From: Paracoccus sp. MA
GTDB lineage: Bacteria; Pseudomonadota; Alphaproteobacteria; Rhodobacterales; Rhodobacteraceae
Assembly: GCF_020990385.1 (NCBI RefSeq)
Contig: NZ_CP087599.1
Location: forward strand, 1 to 64,000
Reading direction: 5' to 3'
DNA length: 64,000 nt
The notes below the pieces were generated by a model. That model was not told the origin of the DNA, ran no database searches, and saw only the letters and a program-made list of their open reading frames with translations. The position numbers and the translations under genes were made by a program. Numbering within the stretch: the first letter of the stretch is position 1; each line of letters begins with the position of its first letter. Positions 26,819 through 38,168 of this stretch are shown here, one piece after another.

Positions 26819-26833
26819 GTTCACGGAATGTTC
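26819..26833 (-). promoter_or_regulatory. SOS (LexA) box of the radical SAM/UdgX operon
   Basis: GTTC ACGGAAT GTTC is a perfect copy of the alphaproteobacterial LexA direct repeat GTTC-N7-GTTC (GAAC-N7-GAAC on the coding strand). It lies 16-30 bases upstream of the ATG of the radical SAM gene and would overlap its promoter. LexA repression and induction by DNA damage are therefore expected for both repair genes. Confidence 0.8.
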
Positions 26834-26867
26834 GTCAATTCGCCAAGCCGCCCCCGTCGCCCCGGCC

Positions 26868-27626
26868 TCAGCGCAGCACTCTGCGCAGCCCCTCCTGCAC
26901 CTTCAGGAGCGCGGGCAGGTAAAGCGCCGCCAGCTCACCGGCCGAGGATTGCACCGCCGCCACCCCGGTGTTCAGGGCCGCCACCACCCGGCCATGCGCG
27001 TTGCAAAGCGGCACGGCAAGCGAGCGCAGGCCCAGCTCGACCTCCTGGTCGATCACCGCATGGCCCTCGGCGCGGGCCTGCCGGATGCGCGCCATGATCT
27101 CCTCCGGCGCCGTCAGGCTGTGCGGGGTGCGCGGCGTCAGGTCGGACCGCTCGACGATGGCGCGCGCCTCGGGCTCGGGCAGGGCGGCCAGCAGCACCCG
27201 GCCCATCGAGGTGCAATGCGCCGGCAGCCGCGAACCCGGCATCAGCCCGATGGACATCACCCGCCTTTGCGCCGCCCGCGCCAGATAGACGATCTCGGTC
27301 CCGTCGAGGATCGAGACCGAGGTGGATTGCCCGATCTGCTCGGACAGCTGGTCCAGCCAGGGCTGCACCAGCTGCGCCAGCGGCAGCGCCGCCAGCGCCC
27401 CCATGCCCAGCCGCAGGATGCGCGGCGTCAGGGTGAAGAACTTGCCGTCGTAATCGGCATAGCCCAGCTCGTGCAGGGTCAGCAGGCAGCGCCGCGCCGT
27501 CGCCCGGTCCAGCCCCGTCGCCTCGGCCACCTCGGCGATGGAAAGCCGCGGGCGTTCCGCCCGGAACGCCTCGATCACGCCAAGCCCCTTGGCCAGCGAG
27601 GCGATAAAATCGGTCTTGTTCACCAT
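26868..27626 (-). CDS. IclR-family transcriptional regulator (PcaR/PobR-like)
   Basis: 252 residues from ATG 27626; GTG 27632 is an alternative. N-terminal winged helix (ASLAKGLGVIEAFRAERP, LSIAEVAEATGLDRATARRC) and a C-terminal IclR effector domain (VQPWLDQLSEQIGQSTSVSI, CTSMGRVLLAALP, GLRSLAVPLCNAHGRVVAA). The spacing and the FFTLTPRILRLG stretch resemble the PcaR/PcaU branch that responds to beta-ketoadipate or protocatechuate. The gene is divergent from pcaIJF, the expected target, with a 108-base shared spacer. An activator role is known for PcaR in other proteobacteria and inferred here. Confidence 0.87.
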   Translation of the reverse strand: MVNKTDFIASLAKGLGVIEAFRAERPRLSIAEVAEATGLDRATARRCLLTLHELGYADYDGKFFTLTPRILRLGMGALAALPLAQLVQPWLDQLSEQIGQSTSVSILDGTEIVYLARAAQRRVMSIGLMPGSRLPAHCTSMGRVLLAALPEPEARAIVERSDLTPRTPHSLTAPEEIMARIRQARAEGHAVIDQEVELGLRSLAVPLCNAHGRVVAALNTGVAAVQSSAGELAALYLPALLKVQEGLRRVLR

Positions 27627-27635
27627 GCGCACAGC

Positions 27636-27662
27636 ATTTTACGCAGTTTGAACAAATGTCAA
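27636..27662 (-). promoter_or_regulatory. Candidate promoter of the IclR gene in the pca divergent spacer
   Basis: On the minus strand TTGACA (27657-27662) is followed after 15 bases by TAAAAT (27636-27641). Spacing is slightly short and the expected start of transcription nearly coincides with the start codon, so the mRNA would have almost no leader. The sequence between, with GTTCAAAC, is a candidate regulator site. Confidence 0.35.
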
Positions 27663-27734
27663 CATCCGCACGAAATCTCTGGCATCACGACGGCCATGCG
27701 CGCATGACATCCCCGGAACCCGCAGGAGGAGTTC

Positions 27735-28484
27735 ATGGACAAACGCATCCCCAACTTGGCCGAGGCGGTCGCCGGCATCCCGGACGGCGCGACGGTGATG
27801 ATCGGCGGCTTCGGCGGCTCGGGCGCGCCGATCGAGCTGATCCACGCGCTGATCGACCGCTATCTGGCCACCGGCAGCCCCGGAAACCTGACCGTCATCA
27901 ACAACAACGCCGGCAACGGCCATGTCGGCATCGCCGCGATGATCGAGCAGGGGATGGTCCGCAAGATGGTCTGTTCCTTCCCGCGCTCGGCCGATCCGCG
28001 GGTCTTCACCGAGAGATATCTGGCCGGAAAGATCGAGCTTGATCTGGTCCCGCAGGGCACGCTGGCCGAGCGTATCCGCGCCGGCGGGGCGGGCATCCCG
28101 GCCTTCTACACGCCCACGAGCTTCGGCACCGATCTGGCGCGGGGCAAGCCGGTCGCCGAGTTCGACGGGCGGTCCTATGTGCAGGAACGCTGGCTCAAGG
28201 CCGATTTCGCGCTGATCAAGGCCGAGCTGGGCGATCATTACGGCAACCTGACCTATCGTATGGCGGCGCGGAACTTCTCGCCCCTGATGGCGATGGCGGC
28301 GGCGCGCACCGTCGCGCAGGTGACGCGGGCGGTCGCGCCGGGCGGCATCGACCCGGAAGCCGTCGTGACGCCGGGCATCTTCGTCTCCGGCATCGTCGAG
28401 GTCGCGAACCCGGCGCAGGAAGAGGCGCTGAACCGTGCCGAGGCGGCCCATCCCCCCGCCCGTTCCCAGGAGGTGCAGGCATGA
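27735..28484 (+). CDS. pcaI: 3-oxoadipate CoA-transferase subunit A
   Basis: 249 residues, ribosome site AGGAGGAG before ATG. Class I CoA-transferase alpha subunit: AVAGIPDGATVMIGGFGGSGAPIELI at the N-terminus carries the glycine-rich CoA-binding pattern GGFGGSG, followed by LTVINNNAGNGHVG and a DFALIKAELGD segment. It transfers CoA from succinyl-CoA to 3-oxoadipate, the next-to-last step of the beta-ketoadipate pathway, as a heteromer with the next gene product (ATGA-type overlap). The C-terminal extension after the core makes it a little longer than usual. Order pcaI-pcaJ-pcaF with a divergent IclR regulator supports the specific assignment over acetoacetate CoA-transferase. Confidence 0.88.
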   Translation: MDKRIPNLAEAVAGIPDGATVMIGGFGGSGAPIELIHALIDRYLATGSPGNLTVINNNAGNGHVGIAAMIEQGMVRKMVCSFPRSADPRVFTERYLAGKIELDLVPQGTLAERIRAGGAGIPAFYTPTSFGTDLARGKPVAEFDGRSYVQERWLKADFALIKAELGDHYGNLTYRMAARNFSPLMAMAAARTVAQVTRAVAPGGIDPEAVVTPGIFVSGIVEVANPAQEEALNRAEAAHPPARSQEVQA

Positions 28485-29152
28485 CCACGAAGCTTTCCAA
28501 CGCCCAGATCGCCTGGCGCGCGGCGCAGGACATCGCCGACGGCGCCTATGTGAACCTGGGCATCGGCTTTCCCGAGATGGTGGCCAAGTTCCAGCCCCCC
28601 GGCCGTCAGGCGGTGTTCCATACCGAGAACGGCGTGCTGGGCTTTGGCGAGGCCCCGCCGGCGGGCGAGGAGGACTGGGACCTGATCAATGCCGGCAAGA
28701 AGGCGATCACGCTGAAGCCGGGCGCGGCCTTCTTCCACCATGCCGACAGCTTTGCCATGGTGCGCGGCGGGCATCTGGACGTGGCGATCCTCGGCGCCTA
28801 TCAGGTGGCGCAGAATGGCGATCTTGCGAACTGGTCCACCGGGCCGAAAGGCGTGCCGGCAGTGGGCGGCGCCATGGATCTGGTGCATGGCGCCAAGCGC
28901 GTCGCCGTCATCACCGATCACGTCACCAAGGACGGCAAGCCGAAGCTTCTGGAGGCCTGCACCCTGCCGCTGACCGGCGTGGGCTGCGTGACCCGGGTCT
29001 ATACCTCGCTCGCCGTGGTGGACATCGAAGGCGGCCGTTTCGTGCTGCGCGAGAAGCTGGCCACGATTTCCCTTGACGACCTGCAAGCCGTGACCGGCGC
29101 GCGGCTGCATCTGGACGGTGCGGTCGGCGATCTGGTCGTGCCGGAGCTGTGA
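28481..29152 (+). CDS. pcaJ: 3-oxoadipate CoA-transferase subunit B
   Basis: 223 residues. The catalytic glutamate region is present as FHTENGVLGFGEAPP (E in ENG), preceded by the GAYVNLGIGFPEMVA strand. Other family parts are HADSFAMVRGGHLDVAILGAYQ and GVGCVTRVYTSLAVVDI. It forms the active heteromer with PcaI. Its first codon overlaps the stop of pcaI and its stop is one base before the thiolase start, so all three genes are one operon. Confidence 0.9.
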   Translation: MTTKLSNAQIAWRAAQDIADGAYVNLGIGFPEMVAKFQPPGRQAVFHTENGVLGFGEAPPAGEEDWDLINAGKKAITLKPGAAFFHHADSFAMVRGGHLDVAILGAYQVAQNGDLANWSTGPKGVPAVGGAMDLVHGAKRVAVITDHVTKDGKPKLLEACTLPLTGVGCVTRVYTSLAVVDIEGGRFVLREKLATISLDDLQAVTGARLHLDGAVGDLVVPEL

Positions 29153-29153
29153 C

Positions 29154-30353
<1,200 letters not shown>

Positions 30354-30519
30354 GCGCGCTCCCTCCGAAACCGTCGGATGCCGCGAAAGCCCAAGGGTCC
30401 CGTGGCGCGCCGATGCGGGCTGCATGGAACCCGCGCCCTGCCGTGACGTTGGCCCCCCGAGCCCGCGGCGGGCGGCCCCAGCCTTCCCGCCGCCCCCACC
30501 TCGGAAGAAGGCAGGAAAG

Positions 30520-32565
<2,046 letters not shown>

Positions 32566-32576
32566 CCTTGCCGGTG

Positions 32577-32610
32577 CCCGCCCCCTCTACCAGAAGGGCG
32601 AGGGGGCGGG
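32577..32610 (+). terminator. GC-rich terminator hairpin after katE
   Basis: CCCGCCCCCTC and GAGGGGGCGGG form a perfect 11-base stem with a 12-base loop, starting 11 bases after the katE stop. No T run follows. The rest of the space up to the convergent BCCT gene is GC-rich and gene-free. Confidence 0.5.
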
Positions 32611-32721
32611 GGCGACCCGCCACCGCCCGCCGCCGGAACAGGTGCGGCCGGGGCAGGGGGTGGTCACGCCGGGCCGGGGCTCCGGCACCCGCGCCTTGGC
32701 GGGGGCAGGCGCCGGGGCCGG

Positions 32722-34281
32722 TCAGGGATGGTCCTTGATGCCGCCGGTATGGGGGTCGATTTCCTCGAAATGGCCATGGACCTCGATATCGTCCAGCAGC
32801 CCCTTCCACAGCGAGGCGCAAAGCCCCACCATCACCACCAGGAACGGCGCCGCCGCGATGATCGAGGCGGTCTGCAGCCCGTTCAGCCCGCCCATCACCA
32901 AAAGCACCGAGGCCGAGGCGCCCGCCAGCAGGCCCCAGAGCACCACCACGCCCGCACGCGGATGCGTCGTGCCGTAGGAGGACAGCATCCCCATCACCAC
33001 CGAGGCCGCATCCGCCCCCGAGACGAAGAAGATCGCCACCAGGAACATCGCCACGGTCGAGGTCAGCCCCGCCAGCGGATATTGTTCGAGCAGCGCGAAC
33101 AGCGACACCGCCTCGCCCTGCCGCGCGACGGCCTCGACCAGCCCGCCGGCGCCGGCAAGCTCGGAAAACAGCGCGCTGCCGCCCATGACCGAGAACCAGA
33201 TGAAGGTCACGGCGCTGGGGATCATCAGCACGCCCACGACGAATTCCCGGATGGTGCGCCCGCGCGAGATGCGGGCGATGAACACGCCGACGAAAGGCGC
33301 CCAGGAAATCCACCAGGCCCAGTAGAAGATCGTCCAGCTGGCCAGCCATTTGCTGTCGCTGAAGGCCGAGGTGCGGAAGGACATCGACACCAGGTCGCCG
33401 AAGTAATAGCCCATCGCCTCGATCAGCGTGTCGAGGATGAAGACGGTCGGGCCCAGCAGCGCCAGGAACAGCAGCAGCAGCACGGCGACGACCATGTTGA
33501 TGTTGCTGAGGAACTGGATGCCCCGGCCCACGCCCGACACTGCCGACAGGATGAACAGCACCGAGAGCGCGGAGATGATGGTCAGCGCGATGGTCGCCGA
33601 TTCCCCGGTCTGCCACAGGTAGTTCAGGCCGCTGTTGATCTGCTGCGCACCCAGTCCCAGCGAGGTCGCGGTGCCGAACAGCGTGGCGATGATCGCCAGC
33701 ACGTCGATGGTGCGCCCGATGGGTCCGTGAACGCGGTCGCCCAAGAGCGGGTGGAAGGCGCTTGAGACCAGCATCGGCAGGTCGCGGCGATAGCTGAAAT
33801 AGGCCATCGCCAGCCCGGCCATGGCATAGATCGCCCAGGGATGCAGCGCCCAGTGGAAATAGGCGTATTGCATCGCCAGCAGCGCCGCGTCGCGCGACCC
33901 GGGCTCGGCCAGGCCGTGCGGCGGGGTGCCGTAATGGCTGATCGGTTCGGCCACGCCCCAGAACATCAGCCCGATCCCCATGCCGACGCTGAACATCATG
34001 CAGATCCAGGACCGGGTCGAGAATTCCGGGCTTTCGTCGTCATGGCCCAGCTTGATCCTGCCGAAGCGGCTGAAGGCCAGAAACAGGGCGAATGCCAGGA
34101 AGAACGCCGTCGAGATGACGAAGCTCCATCCGAAGACCCGGATGATCCAGTTCAGCGCGGCGGTGGCGCGGGCGGCCAGGCTGTCCGGCGCCAGGACGCC
34201 CCACATCACGAAGCCCCCCGCAATGGCGATGGCGGGCCAGAAGACGCCGGGGTTGATGCCCCTTTCGGGCCTTGTCTGCAT
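32722..34281 (-). CDS. BCCT-family betaine/choline/carnitine transporter
   Basis: 519 residues with about twelve membrane spans. Family signatures: GMGIGLMFWGVAEPISHY (the Trp/Glu-Pro segment of span 3), GLGAQQINSGLNYLW, and the aromatic segment FYWAWWISWAPFVGVFIARISRGRTIREF, which lines the trimethylammonium site in BetP-type carriers. There is no long charged N- or C-terminal extension, so osmotic activation as in BetP is less likely and a nutritional role is plausible. Ligand unresolved: glycine betaine, choline, carnitine or proline betaine. It stands alone, convergent with katE. Confidence 0.9.
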   Translation of the reverse strand: MQTRPERGINPGVFWPAIAIAGGFVMWGVLAPDSLAARATAALNWIIRVFGWSFVISTAFFLAFALFLAFSRFGRIKLGHDDESPEFSTRSWICMMFSVGMGIGLMFWGVAEPISHYGTPPHGLAEPGSRDAALLAMQYAYFHWALHPWAIYAMAGLAMAYFSYRRDLPMLVSSAFHPLLGDRVHGPIGRTIDVLAIIATLFGTATSLGLGAQQINSGLNYLWQTGESATIALTIISALSVLFILSAVSGVGRGIQFLSNINMVVAVLLLLFLALLGPTVFILDTLIEAMGYYFGDLVSMSFRTSAFSDSKWLASWTIFYWAWWISWAPFVGVFIARISRGRTIREFVVGVLMIPSAVTFIWFSVMGGSALFSELAGAGGLVEAVARQGEAVSLFALLEQYPLAGLTSTVAMFLVAIFFVSGADAASVVMGMLSSYGTTHPRAGVVVLWGLLAGASASVLLVMGGLNGLQTASIIAAAPFLVVMVGLCASLWKGLLDDIEVHGHFEEIDPHTGGIKDHP

Positions 34282-34893
34282 ATGCGATCTCCTCCGCAGT
34301 CTCCTCCAGGACGCGCCGGGGCTGCGGCCGTTTCGGCCGCTGTCCCGGGGCGATGGGCCCGCGCGTCACGGGCCGCAGGGCGATGCCCGCGGCCGCCGGC
34401 CGGATGCGGCCCCATGCTTGCCGGTCGCCGGCGCCCGCGCATCGGCATCCCGCACGGCTTGCCGGCCGGGGCGCGTGCCTTCGGACCCGAGGATGGGACA
34501 TCCGCCCCCGGGCAAAGCGCACTCAACCGACATGTTGCGCGGCAAAAGCGTCCTCGGGCCGCGTGGCTGCGCGCCGCCCCCCGGCCAGCCTTGCGCCGGG
34601 CAGGCGAGGCGGGGGTCGCCGCCCCTCCGGTCGGATCGCCCCTGTCGCGGCCCATGCCTGCCAGCCGCGAATCATGGCGCGTGCCGGAGCAGGACTGGGG
34701 GCCGCTTCCTTGCCCCCGGCTACAACTTCGGATTGATCCCCGCGCCGGTTCGATGCGCGTCCGGGGGTTTGCCGGCCGCCGGAATTGCGGCATTGGCCCG
34801 CATCCCGCCGCCCCGGCAACAACTTCATACAAAAATCCGCGTGCGCCGGGCCGAATGTGAGGCATCCTGTTTTCAGGACGGACAGGACGCGAC
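34282..34893. other. Gene-free stretch of about 600 bases
   Basis: Between the BCCT start and the small ORFs near 35 kb. Open frames here have random, Arg/Pro/Ala-rich translations and no family features. Expected to contain the BCCT promoter. An AT-richer patch (ACAACTTCATACAAAAATCC) near 34820 could hold a promoter for the small genes downstream. Nothing else seen. Confidence 0.4.
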
Positions 34894-35023
34894 CATGACC
34901 AGCACGACCCTTGCCGCGGACGGGCGGCACAGAACGCCCTGCGCGCCGCGGGCCGGGGCGGCCGATCCCGGCACCGGCCGGCCGGCCGCGGCGGCGGCAT
35001 GTCGGGAGGGGCGGCCCGGATGA
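34894..35023 (+). CDS. Possible small leader ORF coupled to the small membrane protein
   Basis: A 42-codon frame whose TGA overlaps the ATG of the following small membrane gene (ATGA). Its translation is rich in Ala, Gly and Pro with no motif, and the ribosome site is weak. Kept only because of the exact stop/start overlap; it may be a regulatory leader or chance. Confidence 0.25.
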
Positions 35024-35226
35024 CGCTGGATCACGATCGCGACTGGCTGACGAGGCTGCTGGGCGGGCTGATCTGGTTCGTCATGTCGCTGGCGCTCGGC
35101 ATCGAGATCGGCGCGCTGGTCGGCTGGGTCTTCGGCCAGGCCGAGCGGGGCGCCTGCATCGGCGCGGTGCTGCACGGCCTGTTCTGGCTATGGGTGCTCT
35201 GGGACGGCGCGAGCGCCCGCAAATGA
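35020..35226 (+). CDS. Small membrane protein of unknown function
   Basis: 68 residues from ATG 35020 with GGGAGG ten bases upstream; ATG 34999 would add seven residues. Two hydrophobic helices are predicted by eye: LLGGLIWFVMSLALGIEIGAL and GAVLHGLFWLWVLW, separated by a short polar turn (FGQAERGAC). Charged N-terminus DHDRDW. I do not know the family. Length, membrane character and ribosome site make it a credible gene. Confidence 0.5.
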   Translation: MTLDHDRDWLTRLLGGLIWFVMSLALGIEIGALVGWVFGQAERGACIGAVLHGLFWLWVLWDGASARK

Positions 35227-35404
35227 AGCCGGGCACCCGCAGCACGGCCGGCCGGCTATGCCGGCAGCCGCGCGGCGGTTCACCGGCTTCACCGGCCGGC
35301 TGGGCCTGATCGGTGCTGCCCGGCCGCCCGACCCGGCCGGCGGCGCGGCGGTCATCCCGGATAAGCCGCGGCGGGAAACCCGGAACGGCCGCCCGCGCCA
35401 GGCG

Positions 35405-36616
35405 CTAGGCCGCGGCCTTCATCGCGGCGCGCAAGTCGAAGCCATGCGCCTCGAGCTGCGCGAGGGGGCAGCCGATCATCCGGCGCGCGGCCATGTGGAT
35501 GCCTGCTGCGTTCACCGTCTCGACCGCCGCCAGATGGCCGCCGCGAAACAGCAGCACCACGGGCGCGGCCTCGGGCTGCGGCAGGACGACGGTGCGGTCG
35601 GCACCCGTCAGCAGGCCGGCGATCTGCAGCTTGGCCTTGCCCTGGTCGGACCAGAACCACGGGACCGCCGCATAGGGGGCGCTGGCCCCGCCGACCAGCC
35701 GGCGCGCGATGTGGCGGGCATGGTCGACCGCCGCCTGCACCGATTCCAGCCGCAGAGGCCGGCCCAGCGGTCCGGGAAAGGCCGCGACGTCGCCCAGGGC
35801 CGAGATCGCCGGATCCGCGGTCGCCAGCGTGGCATCGACAAGGATGCCATTGGCGCAGGCCAGCCCCGCCGCCTCGGCCAGTTCGCTGTTGGGCCGCACG
35901 CCGGTCGCCATCAGCACCAGATCGCCGGAAACCTCGCGCCCGTCGGCCAGCACGACACCCGAGGCCCGGCCGTCCGCGCCCGCCAGCACGCCGGCAACGG
36001 GCGCGTCCAGCAGAACCTGGCTGCCCATCTCGCGGTGCAGCGTCAGGAACCAGTCCGCCATCTCGGGCGAAAGCGCGCGCGACATCAGCCGCGGCGCCGC
36101 CTCGACCACGGTGACAGCCACGCCGGCGGCGCGGGCCATGGCGGCGAATTCCAGCCCGATGAAGCCGCCGCCCACCACCACGGCGTGACGGGTCGCGGCC
36201 AGACGGCGGCGGATGCGTTCGGCATCGGCCAGACTGCGCAGCTCGACCACGCCCGGCGCATCGAGGCCCGGGATCGGCGGCGGGGCGTTCCGTGCCCCGG
36301 TGGCGATGACCAGATGGTCGTAGGGGTGGCGCGCGCCGTCCCCGGTCACCACCTCGCGCGCCGCGCGGTCGATCGCCGTCGCGCGGACCCCGTCCCGCAG
36401 CACGATGGCCGAGCGTTCGTAGAAGCTCGCCGGTTTCAGCAGCAGCGCCGCGGCATTGCCGTTCGCCATATAGGCCTTGGAAAGCGGCGGGCGCTGATAG
36501 GGCAGGCCGGGTTCCTCGCCCAGCATCAGGATTTCGCCCTGGAACCCCTCCTGGCGCAGGCTGGCGGCCATCTGCTGGCCGCCCTGTCCGGTGCCGATGA
36601 TGACGATGCGCTGCAT
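35405..36616 (-). CDS. NAD(P)H:ferredoxin reductase (putidaredoxin-reductase-like)
   Basis: 403 residues. Two Rossmann domains: FAD at the N-terminus (RIVIIGTGQGGQQMAASLR) and NAD near residue 145 (VVVGGGFIGLEFAAMA). LPYQRPPLSKAYM and the second FAD motif ALGDVAAFPG complete the pattern of the putidaredoxin/rubredoxin reductase family. It passes electrons from NADH to the [2Fe-2S] ferredoxin encoded immediately upstream, which in turn feeds the two P450s of the same operon, as PuR and Pux serve CYP199 enzymes in Rhodopseudomonas. Last gene of the ten-gene operon. Confidence 0.9.
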   Translation of the reverse strand: MQRIVIIGTGQGGQQMAASLRQEGFQGEILMLGEEPGLPYQRPPLSKAYMANGNAAALLLKPASFYERSAIVLRDGVRATAIDRAAREVVTGDGARHPYDHLVIATGARNAPPPIPGLDAPGVVELRSLADAERIRRRLAATRHAVVVGGGFIGLEFAAMARAAGVAVTVVEAAPRLMSRALSPEMADWFLTLHREMGSQVLLDAPVAGVLAGADGRASGVVLADGREVSGDLVLMATGVRPNSELAEAAGLACANGILVDATLATADPAISALGDVAAFPGPLGRPLRLESVQAAVDHARHIARRLVGGASAPYAAVPWFWSDQGKAKLQIAGLLTGADRTVVLPQPEAAPVVLLFRGGHLAAVETVNAAGIHMAARRMIGCPLAQLEAHGFDLRAAMKAAA

Positions 36617-36625
36617 GGCCTCTCC

Positions 36626-36946
36626 TTAAAGCTGCGATTCCGGCAGGTGGATGACGACGCCGTCCAACTCGGCCCGCATGCGGATCTGGCAGGACAGCCG
36701 GCTGCTCGCCCTGACCTCGGAGGCGGCGCAATCGAGCAGGTCGCTCTCGCCGTCCTGCTGCCCGCCGACGGCCTCGGTCCAGCCGTCGTCGACATAGCAA
36801 TGGCAGGTCGCGCACATCATCGAGCCGCCGCATTCGCCGATGATGCCGTCCACGTCGTTCTGCACGGCGGCCTGCATGACGCTGTCGCCTTCGGCGGCAT
36901 CGACCCGGGTTTCGCTGCCGTCCGCGGCGATAAAGGTGATCTTCAT
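36626..36946 (-). CDS. [2Fe-2S] ferredoxin (putidaredoxin-like)
   Basis: 106 residues, ribosome site AAGGAG before ATG. The cluster ligands are Cys39, Cys45, Cys48 and Cys86 in the C-x5-C-x2-C-x37-C spacing of the adrenodoxin/putidaredoxin class (GECGGSMMCATCHC ... LSCQIRM). The C-terminus ends VVIHLPESQL, as in putidaredoxin-type partners. It carries single electrons from the reductase next door to the P450s. Confidence 0.93.
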   Translation of the reverse strand: MKITFIAADGSETRVDAAEGDSVMQAAVQNDVDGIIGECGGSMMCATCHCYVDDGWTEAVGGQQDGESDLLDCAASEVRASSRLSCQIRMRAELDGVVIHLPESQL

Positions 36947-36974
36947 GGTGATTTCTCCTTGCGATTTGCGGGGG

Positions 36975-38159
36975 TCAGGCCAGCGCCACGGGCAGGTTGA
37001 TCGGCCCGCGGAAGCCGAAGCCCCGCCACATGACGATTTCGGGATCGGGCAGCGCCATGTTCGGGAAACGCTCGAACAGCGCCTCGAGCATGATCGCGCC
37101 CACGGTGCGCCGCGCGACATGGGCGCCGCCGCAATGATGCGGCCCCGAGCCGAAGGCTTGGTGCGGATTCCTGGCGCGGAACGCGTCGAAACGCTCGGGG
37201 TGGTCGAAAAGCTCCTCGTCGTGATTGGCCGAGGCCTGGATCGTCATCACCGTGTCGCCCCTGGGGATGTGGAAGCCGCGGATCTCGACATCCTCCAGCA
37301 CCAGCCGGGACGAGGCCTGGATCGGCGCGACCCAGCGCACCCCTTCTTCGAAGGCAGCGCCCCATTTGCCGGTGCGCCGCACCTCCTCCAGCTGTCCCGG
37401 CTCGGTCAGCAGCCCGTAGACGATGGTCGAGAGCGCGTCGCGCGGCTCGTTGATGCCGCCGCCGATGGCGATCTTGATATTGGCGACGATCTGGCTCATC
37501 GGGATCGGGTTTTCGGCGTTCACCATCACCGACAGCGCCGAGCGGTCGGGTTCGGCGCGCACCCGCTCGACCGCCCTGGCCAGCAGCGCGTCCATTTCCA
37601 GATTGGCATGGTCCGAGATCATGAAGGGCTCGGGCAGCCAGCCGAAATTGCCCGCCCCGTCGATCAGCGCCTGCGACCAGAAGATCATCTGCTCGTCCGT
37701 GGCCTCGGGAATGCCCAGGATATGGGCCAGGATGCGGGCGGCGATGGGGGCCGACAGCGCCTTGTGCAGATCGACCACCTCGCCGCGCGGCAGCCGGTCG
37801 AGATAGTCGTCGGCCAGCTTGCGGTAAAGCGGCGCCCAGACCTCCTGGATGGTCTTGGGCATCAGCGCGGGGGCCATGGCCATGCGCTCGGCCATGTGCT
37901 CGGGCCCGTCCTTGCGCATCAGCGTATGCGCCTGGAAGGCGCGTTTCATCGGCGTGTTCGGATCGTCCGAGGAAAAGATCGCGGGCGTGTCCTTGACGAA
38001 CTTGCAGTCGGCCGCCTTGGTCAGGAACGTGCGGCCTACGGATTTCACCCGCAGCACCGGCGCTTCGGCGCGCAGGCGCTTGTAGATCGGATAGGGCGCG
38101 AGGGTGAGCTGGTCGATGGTGATGGTCTCGTCCAGCGGCGCGATGGGCAGGTCAAGCAT
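36975..38159 (-). CDS. Cytochrome P450 with atypical I-helix
   Basis: 394 residues. Haem-binding loop FGSGPHHCGGAHVAR places the thiolate ligand at Cys343; ExxR is Glu272-Arg275. The oxygen-activation part of the I-helix reads AIGGGINEPRD (233-241) instead of the usual A-G-x-(D/E)-T, so the conserved threonine is missing and Asn/Glu/Pro stand there. Class I bacterial P450, soluble, served by the ferredoxin and reductase downstream. It lies between a CYP199-like gene and the ferredoxin with gaps of 9 and 28 bases. Substrate unknown. Confidence 0.88.
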   Translation of the reverse strand: MLDLPIAPLDETITIDQLTLAPYPIYKRLRAEAPVLRVKSVGRTFLTKAADCKFVKDTPAIFSSDDPNTPMKRAFQAHTLMRKDGPEHMAERMAMAPALMPKTIQEVWAPLYRKLADDYLDRLPRGEVVDLHKALSAPIAARILAHILGIPEATDEQMIFWSQALIDGAGNFGWLPEPFMISDHANLEMDALLARAVERVRAEPDRSALSVMVNAENPIPMSQIVANIKIAIGGGINEPRDALSTIVYGLLTEPGQLEEVRRTGKWGAAFEEGVRWVAPIQASSRLVLEDVEIRGFHIPRGDTVMTIQASANHDEELFDHPERFDAFRARNPHQAFGSGPHHCGGAHVARRTVGAIMLEALFERFPNMALPDPEIVMWRGFGFRGPINLPVALA

Positions 38160-38168
38160 GGCAACCTC

